Positions 23,215 through 34,021 of a DNA stretch of 64,000 bases are shown in pieces. The position numbers were made by a program, and so were the translations under genes. The stretch covers positions 496,001-560,000 of the forward strand of contig JAQYUZ010000002.1 of assembly GCA_033819885.1 (NCBI GenBank). Direction: 5' to 3'. Source of the DNA: Microbotryomycetes sp. JL201. Taxonomy: Eukaryota > Basidiomycota > Microbotryomycetes. Below the pieces are notes generated by a model. It saw nothing but the letters and a program-made list of their open reading frames with translations. It searched no databases and was not told the DNA's origin. Within the stretch, counting starts at the first letter, position 1, and each line of letters begins with the position of its first letter.

Positions 23215-24735
23215 ATGCGCGGCGGCTCAAGTGCGACGGCACGCAAGCACACTGGCAAAACGAAGCATGCCGCCAAGAGTGACGGCAGCGGTGGCGACGA
23301 AGAGGGTGGTCCGCGACGAATCACGATAGCCTGCCTGCGCTGTCGCCAGAGGTGAGACATCCCGCGCGCCCGTGTGCGGCACACGAGCGATGGAACGGCT
23401 GCTGACGCGTCTGTGTTTGCACGATTTCACAGAAAGATCAAGATGAGTCCCTGGATGCATGCCCGGCGGCGCGCGCTTGGGGGGGCAACCCTGACCCAGG
23501 CCCGCCCTCGCGCTGCGCAAATTGTTGGGCAACTGCAAGATCCGCTGTACTGACACCGCGTTTGTTGTTGTGGCCCCTTGTACTGTGACGGAGGTCAACC
23601 AGCTTGCGGCAAGTGCACGGCGACAGGTCGATCATCGTCATGCCAGTATCAGCCAGTCACAGCGTCAGTCGTCTTCTCACGTGTTTCCTCGGTGTGGCAC
23701 GAGCCGCGCATTCGAATTTCGCTGACACGGCTGTGGTTGTGCTCTCATAGCGAAGAGAATGCCATGGCTCGCGCGCGCAAACAGGCGAAAGCGGCCGGGT
23801 TGCCTGTCCCACCTGGCACGACTCGGTCGAGCTGGGACCATTCGGCGGCCATGACAAACTTGCACCCGAGGGCACATGCTACAACAAACACATCAACCTA
23901 CGTGCTGAATGCGTACGCCGCACCGCCAGTCGGTCGCCAAGATTCTGTCTCGCGCGATGCCAATTTCAGTCACAGCGTTGCCAAGCTGCGCCTGTCCGAC
24001 ATGCCGCTGCCAAACCTCAACAGCTGGTCACGAGCGGCGACGTCGTCTGGCACGGCACCCGCAGGATACACTTCATTGGTCCCGCCCTCGCCACATTCGC
24101 CGGTCATTTCTGGTTCGGCATGGCGCCACACCCTCGATCCGACGCCGCAATATTTCGACCCGTACTCTTACGGAACAACAGACACGCAAACTCTCGAGCC
24201 GTTGTCGTACTCGACGAGTACTTCACCCTCGACGTCAGCCCATGCTAGTCCTGCACTCGAGCCGCACTCTGACGAATACGTCAGCTGGAGTCACGGGCCG
24301 ATCTCTGAAGGCATGCTGGCACCCATGCCCAGGTCTGAGCCGCCATACGGCTCTTCGATCGCTGCATCACAGCCATCGCAACGTCCTCGGCTCTTGCACT
24401 CGATTTCGCTGCCGGCGCCCAACATGCACTTTGCCGCCGTCCAGAACGTTTCATACGCCGACCTGCTTGAACCGTACGAGCGCCAACTGGCCATGCTACC
24501 AAAGCACGACCCGAACCCGTTCTACTCGCCAGACCTGGCTTACACCAATTTGGCAAGAACAGACGAGCCGTCGATCCCGACAGACTATATCAACCCACGC
24601 CAGACGCTCGCGCCAGCTTACGAGTGGGAGACGCCTGCAGGCACCGTCGTGTCGTCTGTACCGTTCTTTGAAGATGACCGATGGCATCCTACGCACGACG
24701 AGCGCCACGAGGATTTGTACTCGGGCGCCGCCTAA
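23215..24735 (+). CDS. Zn(II)2Cys6 transcription factor
   Basis: Fungal binuclear zinc-cluster regulator. Exon 1 (23215-23351) has a basic, Gly-rich start and ends ITIACLRCRQR. Exon 2 is only 10 bases (23433-23442) and supplies RKIK. Exon 3 opens at 23584 with CDGGQPACGKC and continues TATGRSSSCQYQ, so the six cysteines are spaced CX2CX6CX6CX2CX8C as the family requires. The join between exons 2 and 3 needs an AT-AC intron (separate entry). A further intron probably follows the cluster, before EENAMARARKQAKAAGLP. The rest, about 300 residues, is Ser/Pro/Tyr-rich and disordered (PPSPHSPVISGS, YSTSTSPSTSAHASPALE), a likely activation region; no fungal middle homology domain is visible. Targets unknown. 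Confidence 0.85.
23443..23583 (+). other. Probable U2-type AT-AC intron
   Basis: The exon ...AAGATCAAG (RKIK) is followed by ATGAGTCC, and TGTGACGGAGG (CDGG) is preceded by CCCCTTGTAC. The intron would begin ATGAGT, differing from GTGAGT only at the first base, and end TTGTAC, differing from a normal TAG only in the last base. A perfect TACTGAC branch site lies at 23548-23554, 30 bases from the end. No GT donor or AG acceptor nearby keeps the third zinc-binding cysteine: the frame upstream of TGT contains a TGA, and no AG lies between that stop and TGT. Confidence 0.7.
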
Positions 24736-25095
24736 AACTCACGGTGCAGCCGCGCCTAGCGCATTTCAATAACAGACACTAGTCTTGATGCCGTTCCCTC
24801 AAAAGTTTCGCCAAACTGTACCGAGACGCGCGTTTCTGTGTCCATTCTCTTCTGTGCGCTCGATCCATCGCATTTGTTCAACTGTTCAGTCGTCGTGCAT
24901 TTGTTGCTTTTGTGCATTCTTGTTGTAGCAACCTCGTTCGCTTCTGTTGGAACTCGTTAGCTCGCTCGCCATACTCACTATCTCTTTGCTGTGGCGCAGT
25001 TTGTTCTCGAACCTCAGCCATGGGTTTGCTGACCAGGCGAGTCCGTGTCGCTGTCGTAATCCATGCACGATGCCAAGGGCTGACATCTCTTCTGA

Positions 25096-26046
25096 ATGTT
25101 CTTGAACAGTGCATCGATCGTGTGCAGCTCGTTTCTGCTTGGTGTACTGTTCACGTCGCTCCTGTGGGACGCCACGGTCCTGTTCCCGCGACAGGTCGTC
25201 GATGAGCACGTGCTCGAGGTAGTGGAACTATACTACCTGACCTGGTGGAATGCAGCCCGCACCGTCAAAGTGTTCCTGCACATCATCGTGAGCCGCATGA
25301 GCACAGGCGGCGGTCCCTTGCCGGGCCGCCAACGCACACGAAAAGACTCGTCATGGCTAACCAGCCGCCACTCGACAGGTTGCAGTCTTGTTCGTAAGCG
25401 TTATCGCAAAGGTCGCTCGCAAGACGGACACCAGCTTCTACTTCAGCGGAGCATCGCTTTGTCCGTTGTTTCTCCCGCACTGGGTCATGAGACATGCTCG
25501 TCGTCGGTGCTGACCGTTTTGTTACACAGTCTTGCTCGTGCTGTCGGCGTCACTTTACATTCTGATCACGCTACCGTCAATCCGCAACATTGCAAAGTAA
25601 GTCTCGGCTAAATCCGTCATCAATACGAGAGTACTGTCACACGCGGCAACGAGACTCCAAATTTTTGTGCCCCCCGCTGACGCTGCCATGACGATCCGCA
25701 TTGCAGAGACCCGGTCAATGCGGCGCTCGCTCAACCTGTCGGCCTCGACACGTTCACACGACTGCAAGCCTACTTTGCTAAGAACAACCCTTCAGAACTA
25801 GGCAATCGAGCACAAGCTCACGTAGACGCCCTCAACGCTCCAACAAAGATGACCTGGTCCGAACGACTTGAACATGACGCCGTCTTGTGCGCTGGCAACT
25901 CTATCGCCATGGTCTTGCTTGTCGGGGTCATTCTGTTGCAAGTGACAGAGTGGTACTTGGAAGAGACGCTCGTCAAGGAAGCTCAACTCGAAGAGGCTGC
26001 CGCCAAACAGGCAGCAGAAGTCACGCAAGAGAAAAAGGAGCAGTAG
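25096..26046 (+). CDS. SHR3: SHR3-type ER membrane chaperone
   Basis: ER-resident chaperone that helps amino-acid permeases fold and leave the ER. The start at 25096 puts the first membrane segment directly at the N-terminus, as in SHR3: MFLNSASIVCSSFLLGVLFT, then DEHVLEVVELYYLTWWN, VKVFLHII, VAVLFVSVIAKVARKTDTSF, YFSGASLFLLVLSASLYI and a last segment AGNSIAMVLLVGVILLQ, with a Glu/Lys/Ala-rich cytoplasmic tail (VKEAQLEEAAAKQAAEVTQ) to the stop at 26046. Three introns, GT..AG. Four hydrophobic segments and the FSGASL motif fit the family; the tail is charged as in other fungi. The 24736-25095 interval upstream holds only leader and the 3' end of the zinc-cluster gene. Confidence 0.75.
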
Positions 26047-26316
26047 ATCAGGAAAAAGACAGGTTTCTCCGTAGCGAACTCGGAATCAGCCGACAGAAGG
26101 AAAGCATGATCGTTATTACAAAGAGACCAAAGTGACAAGCAGTAAGGTAGAACAAGCAGAGACAGGATGCTCAAGCAGGCACAGAATCGTCGAAGGTTGC
26201 CAAAATATCAACAATGAAACAACAGATGTGCAAGTCTGGAGGAAGGGAAACAAGAGCGTTCGAGTGCGAGAATAGCTGTGCGTGGTTTGCGGATGAACGC
26301 GCGCGCGCTCGGGCTC

Positions 26317-27489
26317 TCAATGATTTTGCGAGTGAGAGATGGTCGGAAGTTCGACCTCGACGATCGTGTCTTGCGGATGGGCACGATTGGCTTGTGATCC
26401 GGAGGGCGACCGTCCGAGACGAGATGAGCTGATGCTTGAGCGGCCATCGTCTTGATGATCGTCGTCGTCGTCGTCTGCCTTTGGCTCTGGAGGCACGTAG
26501 CGAGGTGGCGGTGGCTCTGACAATGACAGGCGGTGCGCATCGAGACTGTCCTCGTTCAATTGGACGCCTGGGAGGTGACGCAAGTTGAAGGTGCCTCTGC
26601 GGACGACTCCCGCATCGTGGTGCTGGTGCCAACTGGCTTCGTTTGGCGTTTCAGGGCGAGACGGCGCGGTGTGCTCGTTTGTGGCGCGACGGCGATGCAG
26701 CCAGAATGCCAAGACGATGCCAAGGATTAGCAACAGTCCGGCGAGCGAGCCTCCGACGGCGGCGCCAACGTTGACGTTCGAGCTCTGAGTGTCGTAAACG
26801 TTGCGGCTTTCAGAGAAGTGATCAGACAATGTCAGCATCGCATGGATAGCGAAAGACAGTTGTCGCATTGTGTACGCGCGTGTCGCCGCTGCAAAAGCAC
26901 GACTGACCTGCAAGTGGCGAGACCGGTGTCGAGTTGCTTTTGCACGACGCGAAACTCTGAATACGCCGTCTGTCCACGGCTATCTGTGAGTAGAAATGTC
27001 TATGTGTTTTCGACACACACGTGGTTAGCGAGATGAGACGACGTGTCAGTCGTGGCTCTCGCGCAACGAACAATGTTTGCGCCCTCATTGTACCCGACGC
27101 GCCACTTGACGGGCTTGTCGTTGGCGACCGGTGGGATAAACTCTAGAACTGTGCCGTTTGCGGTGCCTGTTGGCAGGACCTGTTGCGAGTTTTGGTTAGC
27201 GGGGTCCGGTTGAGGAGCCAAGAGTTTGGTGCGGTGCGGTGCGGTGCGATGCGTTGCACACACAGGTCGATTGTCCGCAAGTGCGCAGCATGACTTGCCT
27301 GGATCGAGTACGGTGCCACACCTTGACCCTGTTGTCGAGGAAGAGCCGGCATAGTTAGCATGTGCTGTGCTGTGCTGCGGCCGAGTGTTTACACGGCCAA
27401 CACCACGCGATCGCACTGACCACGAGCAGGTAGGCGTTCGTGCACGTCGTCAGGGGTGGAACGACAATGAACGGGCTGTATGTCGCCAT
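26317..27489 (-). CDS. Single-pass surface protein, fungal extracellular domain
   Basis: Family of fungal cell-surface proteins with one Ig-like extracellular domain. Exons read MATYSPFIVVPPLTTCTNA (27489), GQGVAPYSIQ, VLPTGTANGTVLEFIPPV, KPVKWRVGYNEGANIV, DSRGQTAYSEFRVVQKQ, DTGLATC; then SSNVNVGAAVGGSLAGLLLI, LGIVLAFWLHRRR (transmembrane helix about 26700-26750) and a cytosolic tail with an acidic run (ADDDDDDHQDD) and Ser-rich end. The first visible exon lacks a signal peptide, so an upstream exon may be missing. The introns contain small CGGTG and TGTGC repeats (27231-27255, 27361-27376). The ligand or partner is unknown; the domain resembles those in Wsc/Mid2-like or GPI proteins. Confidence 0.6.
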
Positions 27490-27832
27490 CGTCAATGACG
27501 CGCGCGCGCGCTCTTTGACGTGCGATCAACAGGAGCTCGAGCAGCAATAAGTCGTCCGACGACGAGGCGAGAGCCGGATGCCACACCGGCAGCGCCTTGT
27601 ATTATTGTGGCAATAGCACGCCCTCAGCCTAGCAAGCTCCAGCACTCGGCTTGGACAATGCACAACAGCCCAAAATCCAACACTGGCTCAACAGCGTGGT
27701 GTGCAATAACGGCAACTTTAAATTTGCTGGTCGTCAGCTTTCAGCTTGAACCCGCCGCTGCAGTCGAGCAGGCCAGGTTGACGCTGTCGCGCGCAGGGTA
27801 CATGTCGGACTGAGGGCCGTACCGGTCTCATC

Positions 27833-30326
27833 ATGGTCAGTGCATACGATCGCTTGGTCTCGCCCGCCAAGCACGCGAAAACTGACCTCATCACCGGCTT
27901 CAGTTTCCCGACTACTTGGCCATACGCATAGGCGAGTCTGCCAAAGCACTCGCCTAGTAGCGTCGATCGACTGACGACTGAACTTGCGGTCCCTGCAGCG
28001 CTGCGCGTCGGCATCTTTACGCTGCATGCGATCGCACCGACCGCCGTCGTTTGGACACTCGTTGCCGCTTGCTTGTGGCCTGTGCCACCGACAGTCGCAC
28101 TTGCAACGCCCCTTGTTCGACTTGTACAGGCGTTTGTGCGTCGCGATCACCGCCAGCAACTCGACAACGAGCTCGTTGACTTCTTGTTCGCCTACGATGG
28201 CCTGTCCACGGCATTGACAGCCTGGTTTGCCGTCGAGTGCGTGTGGCTCGTCATTCATTGGATTGGCAGAAAGATGGTGGCGCAAGGTGTGTGGGACTAC
28301 CAAGGCACGAAAGAGATTATAGACGCACAAGAGCGATGGCGCCTGTTTGTCAAAATGGCAGAGAGCCACAAAGACCCTTGGACGTGGCTGCATGGCTTTT
28401 TTGCTCTCAAAAAGCGCGCACCAAGGGGCATCATAGACCCTTGCATCACAAAGGTCAAGATTGAGGAAGTCGGTCAAACCAACGTCAAAGAATGTGAGGA
28501 CCGCATTCGCCAATCTATGCCAACTCGGTCAAGGTACACTGACTCTGCTGCAGTCCTTGCTCACTTTATGTTCAGCAAGCGCCTGCACCGCATCAAACGA
28601 GACTCGCTCGAAGCGGCAGAGCTTCACGCCATGGTCCTCTTGCTCGAGGCGGCGTTGGCCAGAACCAGACCAGGTTTCAGATTCTTGCGCGGCAGGAGCA
28701 GACATCACGTCATGTTGCTCAACGATGAGCCAATCAGGACGTCTCACCATCCACTGATATTTTACGCATGCGTCTGGCTCGCGTCGGAGCTCGGCAACGC
28801 TGCGTTGTGGATGTACGGGTTCAAATACTACGGGCCAAAGCGCACAGTGAGTTGTCCCAGCTGCTACAAAAGAGCTCCACTCAGCGGCATTCCGTTGCAG
28901 TGGCCATTTCCGTTGTTTTTCATGCGAGGATCGCGGCAAGCACTGGAGCGCCTTCAGGATCCAGACGAGTCAAAGCGCATGGGAGACCCGCAGACGGCCA
29001 ACAGAGTTGGCTACTGGTATCATCCCGGTTCAAGGTTTGCTCGGCCATTCAACATTGTTGCGGCATCGCTGACTCAACCCCTGTGAACACAGCAAAGCGC
29101 AAGAAGAGGCATTGACACCCATCATCTTCTTTCATGGAATTTCTGGCACATATGGACCCACTCCCTTCGTGCTGTACTTGTGTTGGAGAACAGGGCGACC
29201 ATGTTTCATGCCCGAGCTACCGTACGTGGCCATGCGCTTGTCGCCACCATCGGCCATTCGGACGCGAGTCGAAATGGTTGCCGCGTGCAGGAGAGCACTA
29301 TGGAGACACGGTTTTGGTGCGACGTGGGAAGAGGAAGCCGGCGAGGGCTCAAGCAAAGACGACGGCGAAGAATGGAGGCGAGGTCGGGCAGTTATTGTCG
29401 GGCATTCGCTCGGCGCCGGACCGTGTAGCTGGACGCTGCGAGACGCAGTGAGCCTCCGAGCCTTTGCACTGCCTGGATGAGTCTTTGACCGCACCTTGCA
29501 CAGCCCGACATAGTCGCCGGGGTCATCCTCCTGGATCCCATGTCGCCACTATTGTACTCGAGCGACACGGCTCGTAATTTTTTCAGGACCAAGTGTCGTA
29601 CGGCTGGCGAAATCTTCTTCCGATACTTTGCCTCTGAACGCGGCATTAATCATTTCTTGTCGAGGCACATTGCTTGGTCCGACGCTGTCGTGTTTGGTCC
29701 TCAACCTGTTGCGCCGTTGCCGGACGATCTCAAGCGGGCCATCGTGCCTCGATTCGCGTTGACAGAACTTGAACCGCCATTTGATCGACCGAACTACGGG
29801 CAATACGTCGTACCGTATCCTCAAGGCCCGTTCGTGAGTCTGCTGTTTTGCAACCTGCCGAACGCTTCCGGCTCTTGCTGACGTCGCCGAGTTGCAGCCC
29901 ACGTTTGTCTTTTTGTCAGAGAATGACTGCATTCTGCCGTTCAAACAACAATACGAGTACCTCATTGGCTCGGGCATGACGAAAGAATCTGTCAAAGTCA
30001 TGAGCGGCCTAGAGCACGCTGCATTGTTGATTCGACCGCATTGGGGCAACGAGGTAGCAAAATGCATTGATCTGGTGGCAGAGGCGAGCGAAAAGTGGTG
30101 GTGGGTGGACGACTCCGGTGTCGAACAACCACTGATCACAGCAGGAGTGCAAGACGGGTTCACGAACGGTCATGCCTTGTTGGGAAAGGAGGACGCTGTC
30201 GAGAACGAGAAGCGGCAGCGAGGAGATGGTGAAGAGGTCTCTGACGAATCACATCAAGTCGGGAACGGACACGCAAACGTCAAGGAAGAGCCGACGGACA
30301 GCGATCGAGAACCAAAGGTGGAATAG
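27833..30326 (+). CDS. Membrane-anchored alpha/beta hydrolase
   Basis: Predicted serine hydrolase, substrate unknown. ATG at 27833 is followed at once by an intron (27836-27931); exon 2 reads ASLPKHSPSSVDRLTTELA and a membrane segment GIFTLHAIAPTAVVWTLVA. A family-typical middle part follows (YDGLSTALTAWFAVECVWL, RQSMPTRSRY, HHPLIFYACVWLASELG, VGYWYHPGS). The hydrolase core reads TPIIFFHGISGTYGPTP, the nucleophile elbow VIVGHSLGAGP, PDIVAGVILLDPMSPLL, an acid residue in LSENDCILPF and the histidine in SGLEHAALLIRP. The tail is acidic (stop 30326). This architecture (N-terminal helix, long linker, GHSLG core) occurs in uncharacterised fungal lipase-like proteins. A later in-frame start cannot be excluded. 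Confidence 0.72.
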
Positions 30327-30474
30327 GCCGAGTGACCATCTTTTCATAAGATATGAGTTTCAAGCATCGTGTAGCTATCCTGCACCAGCATCAAAAAGTA
30401 ATTTGCAACAACATGTAATCACATAACCAAATCTGGCACATCCTTTTAAACATTACCAGGTTCGAAAAACAAAC

Positions 30475-32377
30475 TCAATTCGTGCGATGAGCCTCTGCAC
30501 CGAATTTTGGCACTCTAAGTAGAGCATCCGAGCCGTGACCTTGAATAGTGTAGATCTGCAACGAACCAGCAAAGTACCTGGGCAGGTAGACCAAAGCATT
30601 CAGCTCTCTACGCTTTTGACAATGCAAATCCAAAAACGAGTCTACTCACTCTGCGTACATCCTTGCCAGAGGCAGACCGATACCAGAGTTTACGATGGCG
30701 TCAAATTGTTCCTCGTCCGCTTGTCGACTGTCGAGTGCCCTGGTGGTGCTTTGCATCTTGCCGTAATCCGGCTGATCTCGCAACGTACCGCTCAACTTGC
30801 TGACGTTGCGCAGAGCGTTGATTCCAGTGACCGTAGTGGAATCTGTCGGAGCGACGACATCTGACGACGCGTTTGACGGAAGGCTAGACAAATCGTGTGT
30901 TGGCGTTTGCTGCTGATAAGCGCGACGCATGTGCGAAAAGGAAAAAATGTCGAGGCGCTGCGCGGTCTCGACGTGTGAGACAGGTGCTCCTGCAATTAAG
31001 GGAGAGGGAGGTGGAGGCAAGCCTCCGTACGGCGACAATCCTCCGCCTGCGAACGGGTTAGGACCACGTGAAAAACGCCAACAGCCCAAGATGACACACC
31101 TTGATCAGATACGCGAACAGACATTTCACGTGGTTGGTGATTAATTGTGACCGTGACAGGCAGCCCGCTGGCGGCCTCCGGTCCATGACGAGCGACAGTG
31201 GCGCCAACCGCACCTCGCAAAAGTTCGTATAGCATGAATCTCAAATGACGAGAATCAGTCTCAGGGTCCTTGAGCGCTCAGAGTTAAGCATGACATACTC
31301 GAGGTGCTCTCCGATGTAGGCGAACCGCGTATCGAGCTCGCCCTCGATGTTGACGGGTACCTTTGCCTCTGGCCCGCCTCTTCCTGCGATGAATTCTCGG
31401 ACGTACTCGACGACTTCTGCGACGTTCAAGCTAGTATCGACGATGCCGACATGTCTGTGGTCGGCCCAGTTGTGATAGCGACCACGACCTAGGGCGAGGG
31501 CGTCGCGGTGTTCTCGAAACTGTTGCGTGAGCGCAACGTGCTGCTCTGTAATGACACGTCGAGAGATGCGGGACCTGAGCATGCGTAGCATAAAGGTGTC
31601 GAGATCTTGCGGGGGCAGATGAAATGGCGACACTTCGGACACGCTGTTTCAATGTCGAACATCAGCATGTCGGAGGAGGACGAGCTGCGATCACGAATGC
31701 ACAAACCCGATGGCAAGTTCCGGAATGACGACACGATGCTTGTCAAGCTTTTCTTGGATGAAAGTACAGAATCTGTCATTGTCTTCTAGACTCTGCAAGG
31801 TCGGAAATTTGCGAATCCTAAGCGGATTCGAGTGGAGGATCGATGAAGTGGCCGAATGCAAGCGAATCAGTCTCAGGGTTGCATGCAGACTGGGTCTGCT
31901 GCTCACTCTTCGAACGCTTCTAGGTAGAGGTCGTAGACATTCGCAATGTGCGGATTCGAGGCGACGACGAACGGCAGCTGCTGCAGATCTCTCAGACGGT
32001 GACTGAGCCTAATCGGGAGCTCTGTCCGGAGCTGCACATCATATTTCGATCGAGAGCGAGGATCAACCTCTCGGCCGACGAGCTCATTCTGCGGTCTCGA
32101 GGACTGACAAAGTTGCCACCTTTGAGCAGTTTCTCCGTTTCTTCCTTTTCGCCCTTGTTCCTGCCAACCTTGCCAAAGTTGACGAGATGTTTGAGCGAAA
32201 TGGGCTGCATGTTCATGATGGTGACCGCCGGCGAAGAAAGCGTTAGTTTGTGGCTCTGAGATGTCGAGCACATGGCGGTCGTGGACTGACGGTGGAGGGT
32301 TTGGCTGCGAATGCTTCGATCGACTTGTTGGTGTAGAACGCGGGCACTTTCGTCTGACGCATGGCCTGCTGCCACAT
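30475..32377 (-). CDS. Mitochondrial dehydrogenase kinase (PDK/BCKDK family)
   Basis: Phosphorylates and inactivates the pyruvate or branched-chain ketoacid dehydrogenase E1 subunit. Exons read MWQQAMRQTKVPAF (32377), ISLKHLVNFGK, ELPIRLSHRLRDLQQLPF, NVYDLYLEAFEE, FIQEKLDKHRVVIPELAIG, LDTFMLRMLRSRISRRVI, GIVDTSLNVAEVVEYVREFI, then the GHKL ATPase part: EGELDTRFAYIGEHLEYVML, LRFMLYELLRGAVGATV, RVSDQGGGL (G1 box), GSGIGLPLARMYA-type G2 box and YFAGSLQIYTIQGHGSD, LLRVPKFG, stop 30475. At least six introns. The upstream region may add a presequence. Which dehydrogenase it serves (PKP1- or PKP2-like) is not decided by what I can see. Divergent from MED20. Confidence 0.88.
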
Positions 32378-32740
32378 GAGCGGCGCCGTCGAACGCGACC
32401 TGCGAAGCCGAGACCAGTCACGTGTCAGTACGCTACACCAGGCGCGTGCAGATAGCCAGCAGCTCAGAAGTGAGCTTCAAGTCTGCGCGCAACTTGCATT
32501 TGTGCCGTGTAGTGGTCTTTGTTTTGCTGCAGCTGCCTCTGGAGGGCCGTCGGATTGACTCAGGCAATTTTGCCGGCTTGCGCCAATATGATTCGGATAG
32601 TCGTCGGTTGCAGATAGTCACTATAGCGAATCAAGAGTGACGCTGCGCCTGAGGTGGTCTCCCCGAGCAAGTTGAACGTGACAAGAGAGACAAAAGTTGA
32701 GCTCGCTCTCGCTCCGGCTACAAACCCGGTACCGGGTGCC

Positions 32741-33844
32741 ATGTCTGCGCATGCGGCGCCATCGGTCGGTGCACTGGACAATCCGGATCTGGATCGGTAC
32801 AAGACGCCGTCGACGATCGTGTGCCGGTGGCAAAGCGCGACGGCACAATCGGCCATTCCGCTGCTCGCTCGCACCATCACGACGAGCCTCCAGGGGCAGC
32901 CAACCGGGCGCGTACAGATGCAATGGAGACCAATGAGGATGCCCCCGAGCTTGCCAAACCAACAACCCTCGCCAGTAGCGCCAGTACCGCCAGGAAAGGA
33001 GCTCGGTCGCAACATGTACGTCCTTCGAAGCTCGGCCCGTCCCGACAGCGCGATAGTGTTCATCCAAGATCCGAACGCGCCGACAAGGCGTCAGCGAGCA
33101 GCGACCTCGGCGGACCCAGCGGCGGCAACGACAGCCAACGGCACGGTAGCGGCCCGAGCGTCAACGACCAAACACGATCGCGACGACCCCGCCTTGTCGC
33201 ACTCTCGATGGACATTCGCCGCGTTCGGGAGCGACCCTTTCGCATCAGCGTCAGAGGGAGCAAGCTCCGGCGCGAGCGCGAATACTGGAATAAATCCGTT
33301 TGACGTGCTCTTGCAACGAGTCTTGTTGCAACAAACTGGCAACGCCGTCGCCGCTGCCAACTCGCACGGACCAGGCTGGGTCGCACGAGCGACGGCAGTC
33401 TCGCTCGATGGATTCACGTTCAGCATAGGCTCACAAGGCGGCACAGGAGATTGGGAAGTCAAAGTCTTTGGCGTGACGACTAAAGGCGCCGCAGCCGGCA
33501 GCCTGTCAAAGGGCATCATTGTCGAAGTAAGCATATTGTTCGAGCCGAGTCTCAAGGACGAGCGTCACTGACTGTCACAATCGCAGGTCAAATACTTGGG
33601 GACGCCATATCTGCCGCCGCAATCGTCTTTTGTGCGCAATTTTGCCGCAAGCTTGTTCCCTCCTCAGGCGCTTACAGGCAGGGATATCGAGTTTGTCGCG
33701 CCAGACCACGAGGGTCTTTTCGAGGCTGGGATCACGACGATGCCAGACGAGGCGAACGGCGAAGAACCTGGCGAGTACGAGTGGACCGAAGCACACTCGG
33801 CATGGACGTCCTTGCAATTACTCAAGCGCGAAGGTCTGCTCTAG
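32741..33844 (+). CDS. MED20: Mediator complex subunit 20
   Basis: Head-module subunit of the RNA polymerase II Mediator complex. The start at 32741 (MSAHAAPSVGALDNPDLD) is the first in-frame ATG. The reading TIVCRWQSATAQSAIPLLA, TTSLQGQPTGRVQMQWRP and NMYVLRSSARPDSAIVFIQ is the family's N-terminal strand-helix part. After a low-complexity insert (ADPAAATTANGTVAARA, GASSGASANTGINPF) come DGFTFSIGSQGGTGDWEVKV, SKGIIVE and, after one intron (about 33528-33587), VKYLGTPYLPPQSSFVRNF and ASLFPPQALTGRD. The insert makes it longer than yeast Srb2. It ends KREGLL. The assignment rests on domain pattern, not on a catalytic motif. Confidence 0.6.
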
Positions 33845-34021
33845 ATATGCTTGGCGCCACTACATTCTTCACTCTGTATGTTGTTGTAACAAAGGTCAAG
33901 CAAGCGAAAGACGACTGCTATTGGTCAAGATTCGACTGAAAAACGTTACGATGATCCAAGTGATACAAGAAAACAAGGAGACACATTGATATGAGCGCGA
34001 AACTGAAAGGCTGCACCGCTT

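Noticed and set aside
23352-23432. Skipping the 10-base exon of the zinc-cluster gene
   Set aside because: Direct joining of 23351 to 23584 would lose RKIK and shift the frame, destroying the conserved cluster.
23909-24772. 287-codon frame overlapping the zinc-cluster gene on the same strand
   Set aside because: It is very Arg/Thr/His-rich, the frame-shifted shadow of the Ser/Pro-rich activation region.
27734-28513. 259-codon minus-strand frame opposite the hydrolase gene
   Set aside because: It mirrors the coding frame of the hydrolase on the other strand; no independent protein character.
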